NCBI GenBank assembly: GCA_035286595.1
Contig: DATEDA010000087.1
Coordinates: 1 to 9,534 of the forward strand
DNA: 9,534 nt
Source of the DNA: DATEDA01 sp035286595
GTDB taxonomy: Bacteria; Pseudomonadota; Gammaproteobacteria; Burkholderiales; SG8-39
Direction: 5' to 3'
Shown: positions 1-6,675 of the stretch, piece by piece
How positions within the stretch are numbered: position 1 is the first letter of the stretch
How the letters are laid out: every line of letters begins with the position of its first letter
Made by a program: the position numbers and the translations under genes
The notes under the pieces: generated by a model
The model's input: only the letters and a program-made list of their open reading frames with translations
Databases searched by the model: none
What the model was told of the DNA's origin: nothing

Positions 1-2
1 CG

Positions 3-407
3 CTGACCGGCGCCGAGACCGGCCACCTCGTGTTCGCCACGCTGCACACGAGCTCGGCGGCGAAGACGATCGACCGGATCGTCGACGTGTTCCCGGCGGC
101 GGAGAAGGAGATGGTGCGGGCGATGCTCTCCGAGAGCTTGCGCGCGGTGATCTCGCAGGCGCTGCTGAAGACCAAGGACGGCAGCGGGCGCCTCGCGGCG
201 CACGAGATCATGATCGGCACGCCGGCGATCCGCAACCTGATCCGCGAGAACAAGGTGGCGCAGATGTACTCGTCGATCCAGACCGGCCAGCAGTATGGAA
301 TGCAGACCCTCGACCAGAACCTGCAGGAGCTCGTGAAGCGCGGGAGCGTGACCATGGCCGAGGCGCGCTCGTACGCGGCGAACAAGGACAACTTCCTCGG
401 GCCATAG
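3..407 (+). CDS. pilT: Type IV pilus retraction ATPase PilT, C-terminal part
   Basis: This is the 3' end of a gene that begins before the window. The frame is open from base 3 and gives 134 residues to a TAG stop at 405-407, against about 345 residues for full PilT. The visible part starts just before the His box (ETGHLVFATLHT) and continues through the C-terminal region, including the SESLRAVISQ and GMQTLDQNL segments typical of PilT; the Walker A and B motifs lie outside the window. PilT is a hexameric AAA-type secretion ATPase that sits at the cytoplasmic base of the type IV pilus and drives pilin depolymerisation, giving retraction, twitching motility and often DNA uptake. The neighbouring pilU in the same direction supports the call over PilB, which is longer and lies elsewhere. 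No true start is visible. Confidence 0.95.
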   Translation: MTGAETGHLVFATLHTSSAAKTIDRIVDVFPAAEKEMVRAMLSESLRAVISQALLKTKDGSGRLAAHEIMIGTPAIRNLIRENKVAQMYSSIQTGQQYGMQTLDQNLQELVKRGSVTMAEARSYAANKDNFLGP

Positions 408-433
408 ACGAGCGCTTCGCGCGAGTTCTCCGG

Positions 434-451
434 GGGCGCCTGACGGCGCCC
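434..451 (+). other. GC hairpin between pilT and pilU
   Basis: GGGCGCC at 434-440 and GGCGCCC at 445-451 form a perfect 7-bp inverted repeat around a TGAC loop, 27 bases after the pilT stop. No T-run follows, so it is not a canonical intrinsic terminator. It could be a 3'-end stabilising structure for pilT mRNA, a Rho-dependent or leaky terminator, or simply GC-rich noise. A 10-bp self-complementary stretch, TCCGGCCGGA, lies at 471-480. Confidence 0.45.
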
Positions 452-467
452 TCGTACGGTCTATTAC
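440..467 (+). promoter_or_regulatory. Weak sigma70-like promoter candidate for pilU
   Basis: CTGACG at 440-445 (4 of 6 to TTGACA) and TATTAC at 462-467 (4 of 6 to TATAAT) are separated by 16 bases. They lie in the 116-base pilT-pilU gap and would start transcription near 474, giving a leader of about 50 bases before pilU. The match is modest and overlaps the hairpin at 434-451. Such matches arise by chance, so this is only a suggestion that pilU may have its own promoter as well as read-through from pilT. Confidence 0.22.
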
Positions 468-507
468 CCGTCCGGCCGGAAGAGTAAGATCACCGAACGT
501 TTGGCCC

Positions 508-523
508 GTAAACAGGGGTTTAC
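508..523 (+). promoter_or_regulatory. pilU ribosome binding site inside the loop of an inverted repeat
   Basis: GTAAAC (508-513) and GTTTAC (518-523) are perfect 6-bp inverted copies flanking AGGG (514-517), and the second arm ends directly against the pilU ATG at 524. The AGGGG core (514-518) is the only Shine-Dalgarno sequence available, 5 bases before the start codon. In the mRNA the SD would be presented in or next to a tetraloop. The arms are A/T-rich in an otherwise very GC-rich region. Whether the repeat acts as an RNA element, a DNA operator or neither cannot be told from sequence alone. Confidence 0.5.
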
Positions 524-1663
524 ATGGAACGAGACCAGGCAACCAAGTTCATCTACGACCTGCTGCGCCTGATGGCGAGCAAGAAGGCCTCCGACCTCTT
601 CATCACCGCGGGCTTCCCGCCGGCGATCAAGCTCGACGGCCGGGTCACGCCGGTGTCGCAGCAGCCGCTGTCGGGGCAGCACACCTCCGAGCTCGTGCGC
701 TCGGTCATGAACGACCGCCAGGCGGCCGAGTTCGAGTCGACCAAGGAGTGCCAGTTCGCGATCAGCCCCGGCGGGATCGGCCGGTTCCGCGTCAGCGCCC
801 TCGTCCAGCAGGGCAACATCGGGATGGTGCTGCGGACGATCAACTCGAAGATCCCGACGTTCGAGGAGCTGGGTCTGCCGGCGACGCTCAGGGACGTGGC
901 GATGACCAAGCGGGGCCTGGTGATCATGGTCGGCGCGACCGGCTCGGGCAAGTCGACGTCGCTCGCGGCGATGGTCGGCCACCGCAACGAGAACTCCTAT
1001 GGCCACATCATCACGATCGAGGACCCGATCGAGTACGTCCATCCGCACCGCAACTGCATCATCACCCAGCGCGAGATCGCGGTGGACACCGACTCGTGGG
1101 AGAACGCGCTGAAGAACACGCTGCGGCAGGCGCCCGACGTGATCATGATGGGCGAGATCCGCGACCGCGAGACGATGAACTACGGGATCGCGTTTGCCGA
1201 GACCGGCCACCTCTGCATGGCGACGCTGCACGCGAACAGCGCCAACCAGGCCCTCGACCGGATCATCAACTTCTTCCCCGAGGACCGGCGGCCGCAGCTG
1301 CTGATGGACCTGTCGCTCAACATGAAAGGCATGATCTCGCAGCGCCTGATCCCGCGGCGGGAGGGCAAGGGCCGGGTGGCGGCGGTCGAGATCATGCTCA
1401 ACTCGCCGCTCATCGCCGACCTGATCTTCAAGGGCGACGTGCACGAGATCAAGGAGATCATGAAGCGCTCGCGCGAGCTCGGCATGCAGACCTTCGACCA
1501 GCATCTCTTCGACCTCTACGACAACGGCCACATCACCTACGAGGACGCGCTGCGCAACGCCGACTCGGTGAACGACCTGCGGCTCGCGATCAAGCTCCAC
1601 TCCAAGGAAGCCAAGAACCGCGACATCAGCAAGGGCATCGAGCACCTCGACATCGTCAAGTGA
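524..1663 (+). CDS. pilU: PilT-like retraction ATPase PilU
   Basis: Complete 379-residue PilT/PilU-family ATPase, the usual length for PilU. It has the N-terminal PAS-like ring domain (about residues 1-110), Walker A GATGSGKST (137-145), an Asp box with E166-D167 (ITIEDPIEY), Walker B DVIMMGEIRD (205-214) and a His box ETGHLCMATLHAN (226-238). PilU is an accessory motor that needs PilT and adds force or processivity to type IV pilus retraction in the cytoplasm. The start at 524 is set by the AGGGG SD 5 bases upstream and by the family-typical N-terminus. The tail beyond the shared PilT core (after about residue 345, rich in K/D and ending near HLDIVK) is longer than in PilT, as expected for PilU. 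It follows pilT by 116 bases and ends ahead of a strong terminator. All catalytic motifs are intact. Confidence 0.96.
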   Translation: MERDQATKFIYDLLRLMASKKASDLFITAGFPPAIKLDGRVTPVSQQPLSGQHTSELVRSVMNDRQAAEFESTKECQFAISPGGIGRFRVSALVQQGNIGMVLRTINSKIPTFEELGLPATLRDVAMTKRGLVIMVGATGSGKSTSLAAMVGHRNENSYGHIITIEDPIEYVHPHRNCIITQREIAVDTDSWENALKNTLRQAPDVIMMGEIRDRETMNYGIAFAETGHLCMATLHANSANQALDRIINFFPEDRRPQLLMDLSLNMKGMISQRLIPRREGKGRVAAVEIMLNSPLIADLIFKGDVHEIKEIMKRSRELGMQTFDQHLFDLYDNGHITYEDALRNADSVNDLRLAIKLHSKEAKNRDISKGIEHLDIVK

Positions 1664-1704
1664 CCTTCGCAAGCGTGGCGCGAACGCGCCGCGCGGCGAA
1701 GGTC

Positions 1705-1724
1705 ATCCCCGCGAACGCGGGGAT
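1705..1724. repeat. Perfect 20-bp palindromic repeat (dRS3/REP-like)
   Basis: ATCCCCGCG (1705-1713) and CGCGGGGAT (1716-1724) are perfect 9-bp inverted arms separated by AA. With its flanks (GTC before, CCAG after) the unit closely resembles the short palindromes scattered in intergenic regions of many beta- and gammaproteobacteria, including the Neisseria dRS3 pattern ATTCCC-N8-GGGAAT, which it matches with C for T in each arm. It sits between two convergent genes, the usual place for such repeats. Only one copy is in this window, so its repeat status is inferred from resemblance. Confidence 0.6.
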
Positions 1725-1734
1725 CCAGAAAAGC

Positions 1735-1760
1735 AAAAGGCCGGCTTCGCCGGCCTTTTT
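1735..1760. terminator. Bidirectional Rho-independent terminator
   Basis: AAAAGGCCGGC (1735-1745) and GCCGGCCTTTT (1749-1759) form a perfect 11-bp inverted repeat with a 3-base TTC loop, followed by one more T. The GC core is flanked by an A-run on one side and a T-run on the other, so it reads as stem plus U-tract on both strands. It lies 71 bases after the pilU stop and 18 bases after the stop of the minus-strand Rho-N gene, and so would end both converging transcripts. Confidence 0.92.
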
Positions 1761-1778
1761 CACTGGGGCGCGCCGTCG

Positions 1779-2102
1779 CTAGATCGTCGCCCGGCGCAGC
1801 GCGTGCTTCAGGCCGTGGATCTCGCGCAGCACGGCCTTCAGCCCGGCGCGGTCCTTCGAGGCGAGGAGCTCGTCGCGCTTCCTCTTCAGCGCCTTGATCT
1901 TCGCTTTCTGCTTGACCTTTTCGGCGCCCACCGCGTGATGGTGGACGTGCATGTCGATCCCGAGCGCCTTGCACAGCCCGACGAGCAGGTGGTCCTTGTT
2001 CATCTGCGTGTAGCCCTTCACCGCCTCGTGCTCGAGGCCCTTGGCGATCTCGCGCAGCTCGGCGACGGTCTTGTGCTTCAGCTCATCGTAGGTATGGGCC
2101 AT
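1779..2102 (-). CDS. Small Rho-N-domain protein with basic coiled-coil tail
   Basis: 107 residues, complete. Residues about 4-45 (YDELKHKTVAELREIAKGL, then YTQMNKDHLLVGLCKALGI) match the small helical SAP/LEM-like fold seen at the N-terminus of transcription terminator Rho (Rho_N), which helps Rho contact nucleic acid. A histidine cluster follows (H52, H54, H55, H56). The rest (about 61-103) is a Lys/Arg-rich helical segment with heptad character, likely a coiled coil. The start is supported by a strong SD, GAAGGAG on the minus strand (2111-2117), 8 bases upstream. It is the last gene of the minus-strand cluster, 36 bases after rlmL and just before the terminator. Nucleic-acid binding is a fair inference; the biological role is unknown. 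Such short Rho-N proteins are usually annotated hypothetical. It lacks Rho's RNA-binding core and ATPase domains. Confidence 0.82.
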   Translation of the reverse strand: MAHTYDELKHKTVAELREIAKGLEHEAVKGYTQMNKDHLLVGLCKALGIDMHVHHHAVGAEKVKQKAKIKALKRKRDELLASKDRAGLKAVLREIHGLKHALRRATI

Positions 2103-2138
2103 GACGCGGTCTCCTTCGGTCCAGCCGGGAAGGGTATC

Positions 2139-3320
2139 TCAGCCCGCGGCGTCCTGCTGCGGCGCCGGCCCCTTCCGCCGCATGGTGCCGGCGACGATCC
2201 GGTACTCCAGCAGCCGGCACTCGAGCGGGCCGTTGTACAGCGGAATGCGTTTCGACGCCTTCAGCCCGATCAGCCTGGCGAGGCGCGCCGCGTCGGCGGT
2301 GAAGAGGTAGCAGCGCCAGCCGGCGAAGCGGGCCTTGAGCGCGTCGCCGAGCTTCGGGTAGAACGCCTCCAGCGCCTTGTCCTCGCCCAGCCGCACGCCG
2401 TACGGCGGGTTCGCGACGAGGACGCCGGCCGGCGCCGGAGGCGAGAGCTCGAGCACGTTCGCCTGCTTGAGCTGGACCACCCCTGAGATCCCGGCGCTCT
2501 CGATCGCGGCGCGCGCCTGCGTGAGCTCGGTGCCGTACAGATCGCTGCCGTGGATCGGCAGCGGCCCGCGCGGTTTCTCCTTCGTGCGCGCTTCGTCGCG
2601 CAGGCGCTGCCAGAGCACGTTGTCGAAGCCGGCGAGCTTCTCGAAGCCGAACGCCCGCCGGCTGCCCGGCGCCAGCGCGAGGGCGATCCCGGCCGCCTCG
2701 ATGAGAAACGTCCCGCTGCCGCACATCGGGTCGAGGAACGGCTCGCCGGGCAGCCAGCCCGTGAGCGCGATGATCCCCGCCGCCAGGTTCTCGCGGATCG
2801 GCGCCTCGCCGGTCCGGCTGCGCCAACCCCGCTTCCATAGCGGCTCGCCGGAGGTGTCGAGATAGAACGTGACGGTGCTTGCGTCGAGAAAAGCGTGAAT
2901 GCGCACGTCCGGCGCGCGCGTGTCGACGTCGGGCCTGCCGCCGGTGTCGGCGCGAAAGCGATCGCAGACCGCGTCCTTCACCCGCAGGGTCACGAACTCG
3001 AGGCTCTTCACCGGCGCGCGGATCGCGCTCACGTCGACGCGAATGGTGCGGGCGAGGTGGAAACGCTCAGGCCATGCGACGCGCAACGCGGCCTCGTAGA
3101 TGTCCTGCTCGTTCGCGTAGGGCGCCTCGGCGACGCGCCAGAGGATCCGCGAGGCGATGCGCGAGTGCAGGTTCGCCCGGTAGCAGATCGCGAGCGCGCC
3201 TCCGAAGTGCGCGCCGCCCCCGGCCTCGCGGACCGCTTGCGCGCCGGCGGTCTCGAGCTCGCGCGCGAGCACGCCCTCCAGGCCGCGCGGGCAGGTGGCG
3301 AAGAACGCGTGCGGGGTCAT
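2139..3320 (-). CDS. rlmL: 23S rRNA (guanine-N2)-methyltransferase, RlmL type
   Basis: 393 residues. The N-terminal ferredoxin-like and THUMP region (about 1-155) starts with the typical FFATCPRGLEGVLARELE and is followed by the UPF0020/RlmKL methyltransferase domain. The SAM-binding motif is DPMCGSGTF (197-205) and the catalytic motif NPPYG (304-308), the N-P-P-Y signature of exocyclic-amine N-methylation. By homology it would modify G2445 of 23S rRNA with SAM as donor. In E. coli the enzyme is a fusion of RlmL with RlmK; here only the RlmL half is present, as in many betaproteobacteria. The ATG at 3320 was chosen because it begins the conserved N-terminus and overlaps the upstream aminopeptidase stop as ATGA. 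The frame is open further upstream to 3590, but that extension is a low-complexity Arg/Ala reading of the aminopeptidase gene. The close relation to other THUMP methyltransferases makes the exact target guanine less certain than the family. Confidence 0.9.
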   Translation of the reverse strand: MTPHAFFATCPRGLEGVLARELETAGAQAVREAGGGAHFGGALAICYRANLHSRIASRILWRVAEAPYANEQDIYEAALRVAWPERFHLARTIRVDVSAIRAPVKSLEFVTLRVKDAVCDRFRADTGGRPDVDTRAPDVRIHAFLDASTVTFYLDTSGEPLWKRGWRSRTGEAPIRENLAAGIIALTGWLPGEPFLDPMCGSGTFLIEAAGIALALAPGSRRAFGFEKLAGFDNVLWQRLRDEARTKEKPRGPLPIHGSDLYGTELTQARAAIESAGISGVVQLKQANVLELSPPAPAGVLVANPPYGVRLGEDKALEAFYPKLGDALKARFAGWRCYLFTADAARLARLIGLKASKRIPLYNGPLECRLLEYRIVAGTMRRKGPAPQQDAAG

Positions 3321-5953
3321 CGCGGCGCGCGGGGCGCGGGTGACGCGTCGCTGAACGCGGCACGGATCCGCACCGTGCGCTCGAGCCCGTCCAGGTGCTC
3401 GAGCACCTTGCGACGCAGGTCTGGATCGAGCCGCGCCTCGCGCAGGAACCGCTTCGTCGTCGTCACCGCCTCCTGGCTCCGCTGCCCGCCGAGGAAGGCT
3501 GCGAGCCAGTGGTCGACGAAGAAGATCTTGCGCGTGCGCCTGAGATCGGGCAGCTGCTCGAGCGCGGGCTCGAGGAAGGGCGACGTCCACTGCTCATGCT
3601 CGACGGTGTTGAACGGCGCGAGGCTCTCCTCGATCCAGCTCTCCGCGAGCGAAGCGTCGTCGAGGAACGCGAGGAAGCGGCGCCACTTCACCTCCGGCTC
3701 GGGCCGCGCGGCCGCGGCGGCGTAGGCGTAGCGCCGGCCGTTGTCGCTGAGGTCGGCCTGCGCCTGCGCGGCGAGGAGCAGCTCGGCTTCAGAGTCCCCC
3801 AGGGCGAGCAGCCGCTCGATGATCCGGAAGCGCTCGCGCGAGCTCAACGCGACGCCGGGCACCTCGCGGGTCCCGGCGAGCAGCGCCTTGAGGGTGCGGC
3901 GGGCGTCCGCGGTGGTCGCGGCGCCGACGAAGGTCCGGAAGTAGATGATGCGCACGCCCGTCTCGGGCGCGCTCGCCATCCCGTCGGCGAGCGCCGCCTC
4001 GACGCGCGGCGCGGCGCCGGCGCGCTGGGCATCCGAGAGGTACCAGCGGAACGCCGTGTGGGCGCGGCCGACGAGGCTTGCGACCGTCACCTCGTCGGTC
4101 TCGCTGCGGGCCTGCCGCAGCGCGAGGTCGATGTACGCGAGCGGCGCGAGCCGCGCGTCGCGCACTTCTTCCCAGAGCGCGTCGGCGAGCAGCGCGCGCA
4201 GGAACGGGTCCGGCACACCGGCCAGGTCCGCCATCACCGCAGCGCGGCTCGCGTCGTCCAGCAGGAACCGCCCGTACGCATAGTCGCCGTGGTTGGCGAA
4301 GACGTAGCGCGGGGCGGGCTGGCCGACGAGCTCGGGGACGGTCGCCGTGCGGCCGTTCAGGACGACCGGCAGTGTCTGCGCCGCGCCGTCGCCGGCGACG
4401 AGCAGCTCGGTACGCAGCGGCCACAGCCCGTCGCCGCGCAACGCGTCCGACTGCGAGAGCACGAAGCGCTTGATCCGGCGCGCACCGTCGACGTCCCACT
4501 TGGCTGCCACCGTGGGCATCCCGCGGCGCTTGACCCAGGCGTTCGCCCACGCGCCGAGCTTCCGGCCCGACGCCGCCTCGAACGCGCGCACGAGGTCGTT
4601 CCAGTCCGCGGCGCCGTACGTGTGCGTGTGGACGAACGCCTGCACCGCGCGCCGGAACGCGTCCTCGCCGAGATAGAACTCCGCCTGGCGCAACACCCCT
4701 GGCGCCTTGCTGTAGACGATGCTCCCGTACGCGGACTTCGCGGCCGAGAGGTTCGGGAGCCGCTGCCAGATCGGCGTCGTGCCCCGCGTGGCGTCGGTGC
4801 GGTAGGCCGCGACCTTGAGCTGGTGGAACGCGTTCCAGGCGCGGTGCTCGGGGAGGAGCTGCTCGGTCGCCTTGGCGGCCATGAAGTTCGCGAATCCCTC
4901 CTTCAGCCACAGGTCGTCGAACCAGCGCATCGTGACGAGGTCGCCGAACCACTGGTGCGAGGTCTCGTGGAGCAGGAGCTGCGCGCGCCGGAGCTTGTCG
5001 TTCGCGCTCGGCTGGAAGGGGAACAGCACCGACTCCTCGCGCAGGAACGTCGCGCCGGCGTGCTCCATCCCGCCGTACGGGAACTCCGGCACGAGCACGA
5101 GATCGTGCTTCGGGAACGGGAACGGGAAGCCGAAGTACTCCGTGAAGAACCCGAGCGCCTGGCGGTGGAGCAGGAACATCTCGTACGCTTCGCGGCGCGC
5201 GCGCTCGAGCCGGGACTTGCGGACCCAGATCCGGGCCTCCGGCTGCGGCGCGACGCCGTCCTCGCGTTCGTCGAGCGTCGCGAACGGTCCCGCGGCGAAT
5301 GCGAGCAGGTAGGTGCTGATCGGCTCGGTGTCGCGGAAGCGCACGCGCTTCGTCTCGCCGTGTGCGGTGGTCTCGACGGCCGGCGCATTCGACACCGCCT
5401 CCCAGGCCGCCGGGACTTCGAGCGCGAGCGCGAAGCGGGCCTTCAGGTCCGGCTGGTCGAAGCACGGGAAAACCGTGCTCGCGTCCGAGGGGACGAAGAG
5501 CGAGTAGACGTACTCCGATCCATCCTCGCGGTCGCGGTAGAGCGTGACCGCGGTTCCGGCCGTCGCGATCGGCGACTGGAAGCGCAGGCGGATGACGTTC
5601 TCGCCGCTGCGCGTGTGGCGCGCCGGGATGACGAGGTGCTCGCGCACCACGCGCGGCTTCGCGATCGGCTCACCGTTCACCTCGAGGGCGGCGAGCGCGC
5701 CGCCGAGCGGCGGCCGCCAGTCGAGCACGATGTCGGCCGGCTTGCCGCGCAGGCGCACGCGGAGCTCGAGCGAGCCCTCGAGCTTGGTGGTCGGCGCGGC
5801 GACCGAGAGCTCGAGCGCGTACCGCACGTCGGCGTAGTAACGCGCGCGCCAGCGCGCCAGCTCGCGCGAGACGCCTGGCTCGAGGGGCGGGGCGGCAGCC
5901 GCGGCGCTAGCCACGGTGATCGTCGCCGCGAGCAGCGCGCTGGCAATCCGCAT
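3317..5953 (-). CDS. Secreted M1-family zinc aminopeptidase
   Basis: 878 residues, full length for the M1 family. A signal peptide (MRIASALLAATITVASAAAAA, about 1-21) predicts export to the periplasm. The beta-saddle N-terminal domain (about 30-225) leads into the catalytic domain. That domain has the substrate-binding motif GGMEHAG (294-300, in place of the common GAMEN), zinc motif HETSH (H329, E330, H333), third zinc ligand E352 (19 residues after H333, in LKEGFANF) and catalytic Y414. The C-terminal ~350 residues are helical and ERAP1_C-like, entered through the segment NHGDYAYGRFLLD. It would remove N-terminal residues from peptides; substrate preference is unknown. The ATG at 5953 lies 9 bases after the stop of the membrane-protein gene, without an obvious SD, which suggests translational coupling. 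Its stop shares ATGA with the rlmL start. All zinc-site residues are present, so an active enzyme is expected. Confidence 0.94.
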   Translation of the reverse strand: MRIASALLAATITVASAAAAAPPLEPGVSRELARWRARYYADVRYALELSVAAPTTKLEGSLELRVRLRGKPADIVLDWRPPLGGALAALEVNGEPIAKPRVVREHLVIPARHTRSGENVIRLRFQSPIATAGTAVTLYRDREDGSEYVYSLFVPSDASTVFPCFDQPDLKARFALALEVPAAWEAVSNAPAVETTAHGETKRVRFRDTEPISTYLLAFAAGPFATLDEREDGVAPQPEARIWVRKSRLERARREAYEMFLLHRQALGFFTEYFGFPFPFPKHDLVLVPEFPYGGMEHAGATFLREESVLFPFQPSANDKLRRAQLLLHETSHQWFGDLVTMRWFDDLWLKEGFANFMAAKATEQLLPEHRAWNAFHQLKVAAYRTDATRGTTPIWQRLPNLSAAKSAYGSIVYSKAPGVLRQAEFYLGEDAFRRAVQAFVHTHTYGAADWNDLVRAFEAASGRKLGAWANAWVKRRGMPTVAAKWDVDGARRIKRFVLSQSDALRGDGLWPLRTELLVAGDGAAQTLPVVLNGRTATVPELVGQPAPRYVFANHGDYAYGRFLLDDASRAAVMADLAGVPDPFLRALLADALWEEVRDARLAPLAYIDLALRQARSETDEVTVASLVGRAHTAFRWYLSDAQRAGAAPRVEAALADGMASAPETGVRIIYFRTFVGAATTADARRTLKALLAGTREVPGVALSSRERFRIIERLLALGDSEAELLLAAQAQADLSDNGRRYAYAAAAARPEPEVKWRRFLAFLDDASLAESWIEESLAPFNTVEHEQWTSPFLEPALEQLPDLRRTRKIFFVDHWLAAFLGGQRSQEAVTTTKRFLREARLDPDLRRKVLEHLDGLERTVRIRAAFSDASPAPRAPR

Positions 5954-5962
5954 CCGGCATCG

Positions 5963-6652
5963 TCACTTCGCGGACACGCGGCGCGCGAGCGCCCACGGCA
6001 GCATGAGGACTGCCATCACCGCCGCCACAAGCGCCATGATCGCGGCGATGCGCTCCGGCCACGGCCCGAGAAAATCGACGATCGTCGGCAGCTCCGGTCG
6101 CATGTCCCCCAGGAAGCCGTAGTTCGCGCCAAGCGCAACGTTCACCGCCACGGCGACCGCGACGTAGATCGCGCCGGCGACGCACGCGACACCGTAGTCG
6201 CGCCACGTGGGCCGGAACCCGTCGACCGCGATCGCGTACACCGCCGCCGCCACGATGATGCCGTGAGTGAGCCAGAAGAACCAGAACTCGGGCCGGCTCG
6301 GCCCCTCGGTGAGCGTCGGCGTGATGCAGGCTTGGGTCGTGAGGGCGAGCCCCCAGAAGTAGAGCACGGGACGCAGCGACGTCCAGCCCGCCGCGAAGTA
6401 CAGCCCGCCCGCGAGCGCCGCGAGGTGGCACATCTGCAGCGGCAGCGTCTGCGTCAGGTCGAGCTGGGGGGGAAGGTTTCGCCAACCGTGCACCCCGATC
6501 CAGGCGACGACGTAGAAGACGCCGAGCCCCCTGGCGAACGCGCGAGCAACCCGGCTGCCGCGCCGCGCCGCGAGCACGAGCGCCGCGATGGCGAGCGCGA
6601 TGGCGGCGATCGTCACCGCGTGCAGGGCGGAGAACGGCGCGAACGTTTCCAC
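5963..6652 (-). CDS. TIGR02206/TMEM164-like integral membrane protein (YwaF family)
   Basis: 229 residues from a GTG at 6652, with about six or seven membrane helices (roughly 10-29, 41-57, 73-90, 95-112, 123-143, 155-174, 200-221). The N-terminus ETFAPFSALH, the LPLQMCHLAAL segment (70-80, with C75-H76), TEGPSRPEFWFFWLTHG (115-131, with H130) and a terminal hydrophobic helix match the TIGR02206/YwaF family. That family is grouped with eukaryotic TMEM164, reported to be an acyl-transferring enzyme using conserved Cys and His residues. C75 and H130 are candidate equivalents; this is inference. GTG was chosen because it gives the family's normal length and N-terminus. The frame runs upstream to 6889, but that part reads through the lipoprotein gene and is not membrane-like. 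A weak GGCGGGA lies 6 bases before the start. It sits 23 bases after the lipoprotein stop and 9 bases before the aminopeptidase. Confidence 0.85.
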   Translation of the reverse strand: METFAPFSALHAVTIAAIALAIAALVLAARRGSRVARAFARGLGVFYVVAWIGVHGWRNLPPQLDLTQTLPLQMCHLAALAGGLYFAAGWTSLRPVLYFWGLALTTQACITPTLTEGPSRPEFWFFWLTHGIIVAAAVYAIAVDGFRPTWRDYGVACVAGAIYVAVAVAVNVALGANYGFLGDMRPELPTIVDFLGPWPERIAAIMALVAAVMAVLMLPWALARRVSAK

Positions 6653-6675
6653 GCGGAATCCCGCCGCGCCCGGGC

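Noticed and set aside
464..1672. A 402-codon open frame antisense to pilU
   Set aside because: Composition is Arg/Val/Asp/His-rich and repetitive with no family features. pilU on the other strand has all its catalytic motifs, so this frame is a shadow.
1705..1724. A CRISPR repeat or insertion-sequence end
   Set aside because: There is only one copy, no spacers, no cas or transposase genes nearby, and no target-site duplication could be seen.
2139..3320. RlmL as a truncated RlmKL pseudogene
   Set aside because: The 393-residue protein has an intact THUMP and methyltransferase domain. Separate RlmL-type proteins without RlmK are common outside enterics, so the missing half is not a sign of decay.
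3321..3590. A possible 90-residue N-terminal extension of RlmL
   Set aside because: The added part is an Arg/Ala-rich out-of-frame reading of the aminopeptidase gene. The conserved RlmL N-terminus begins at the ATG at 3320.
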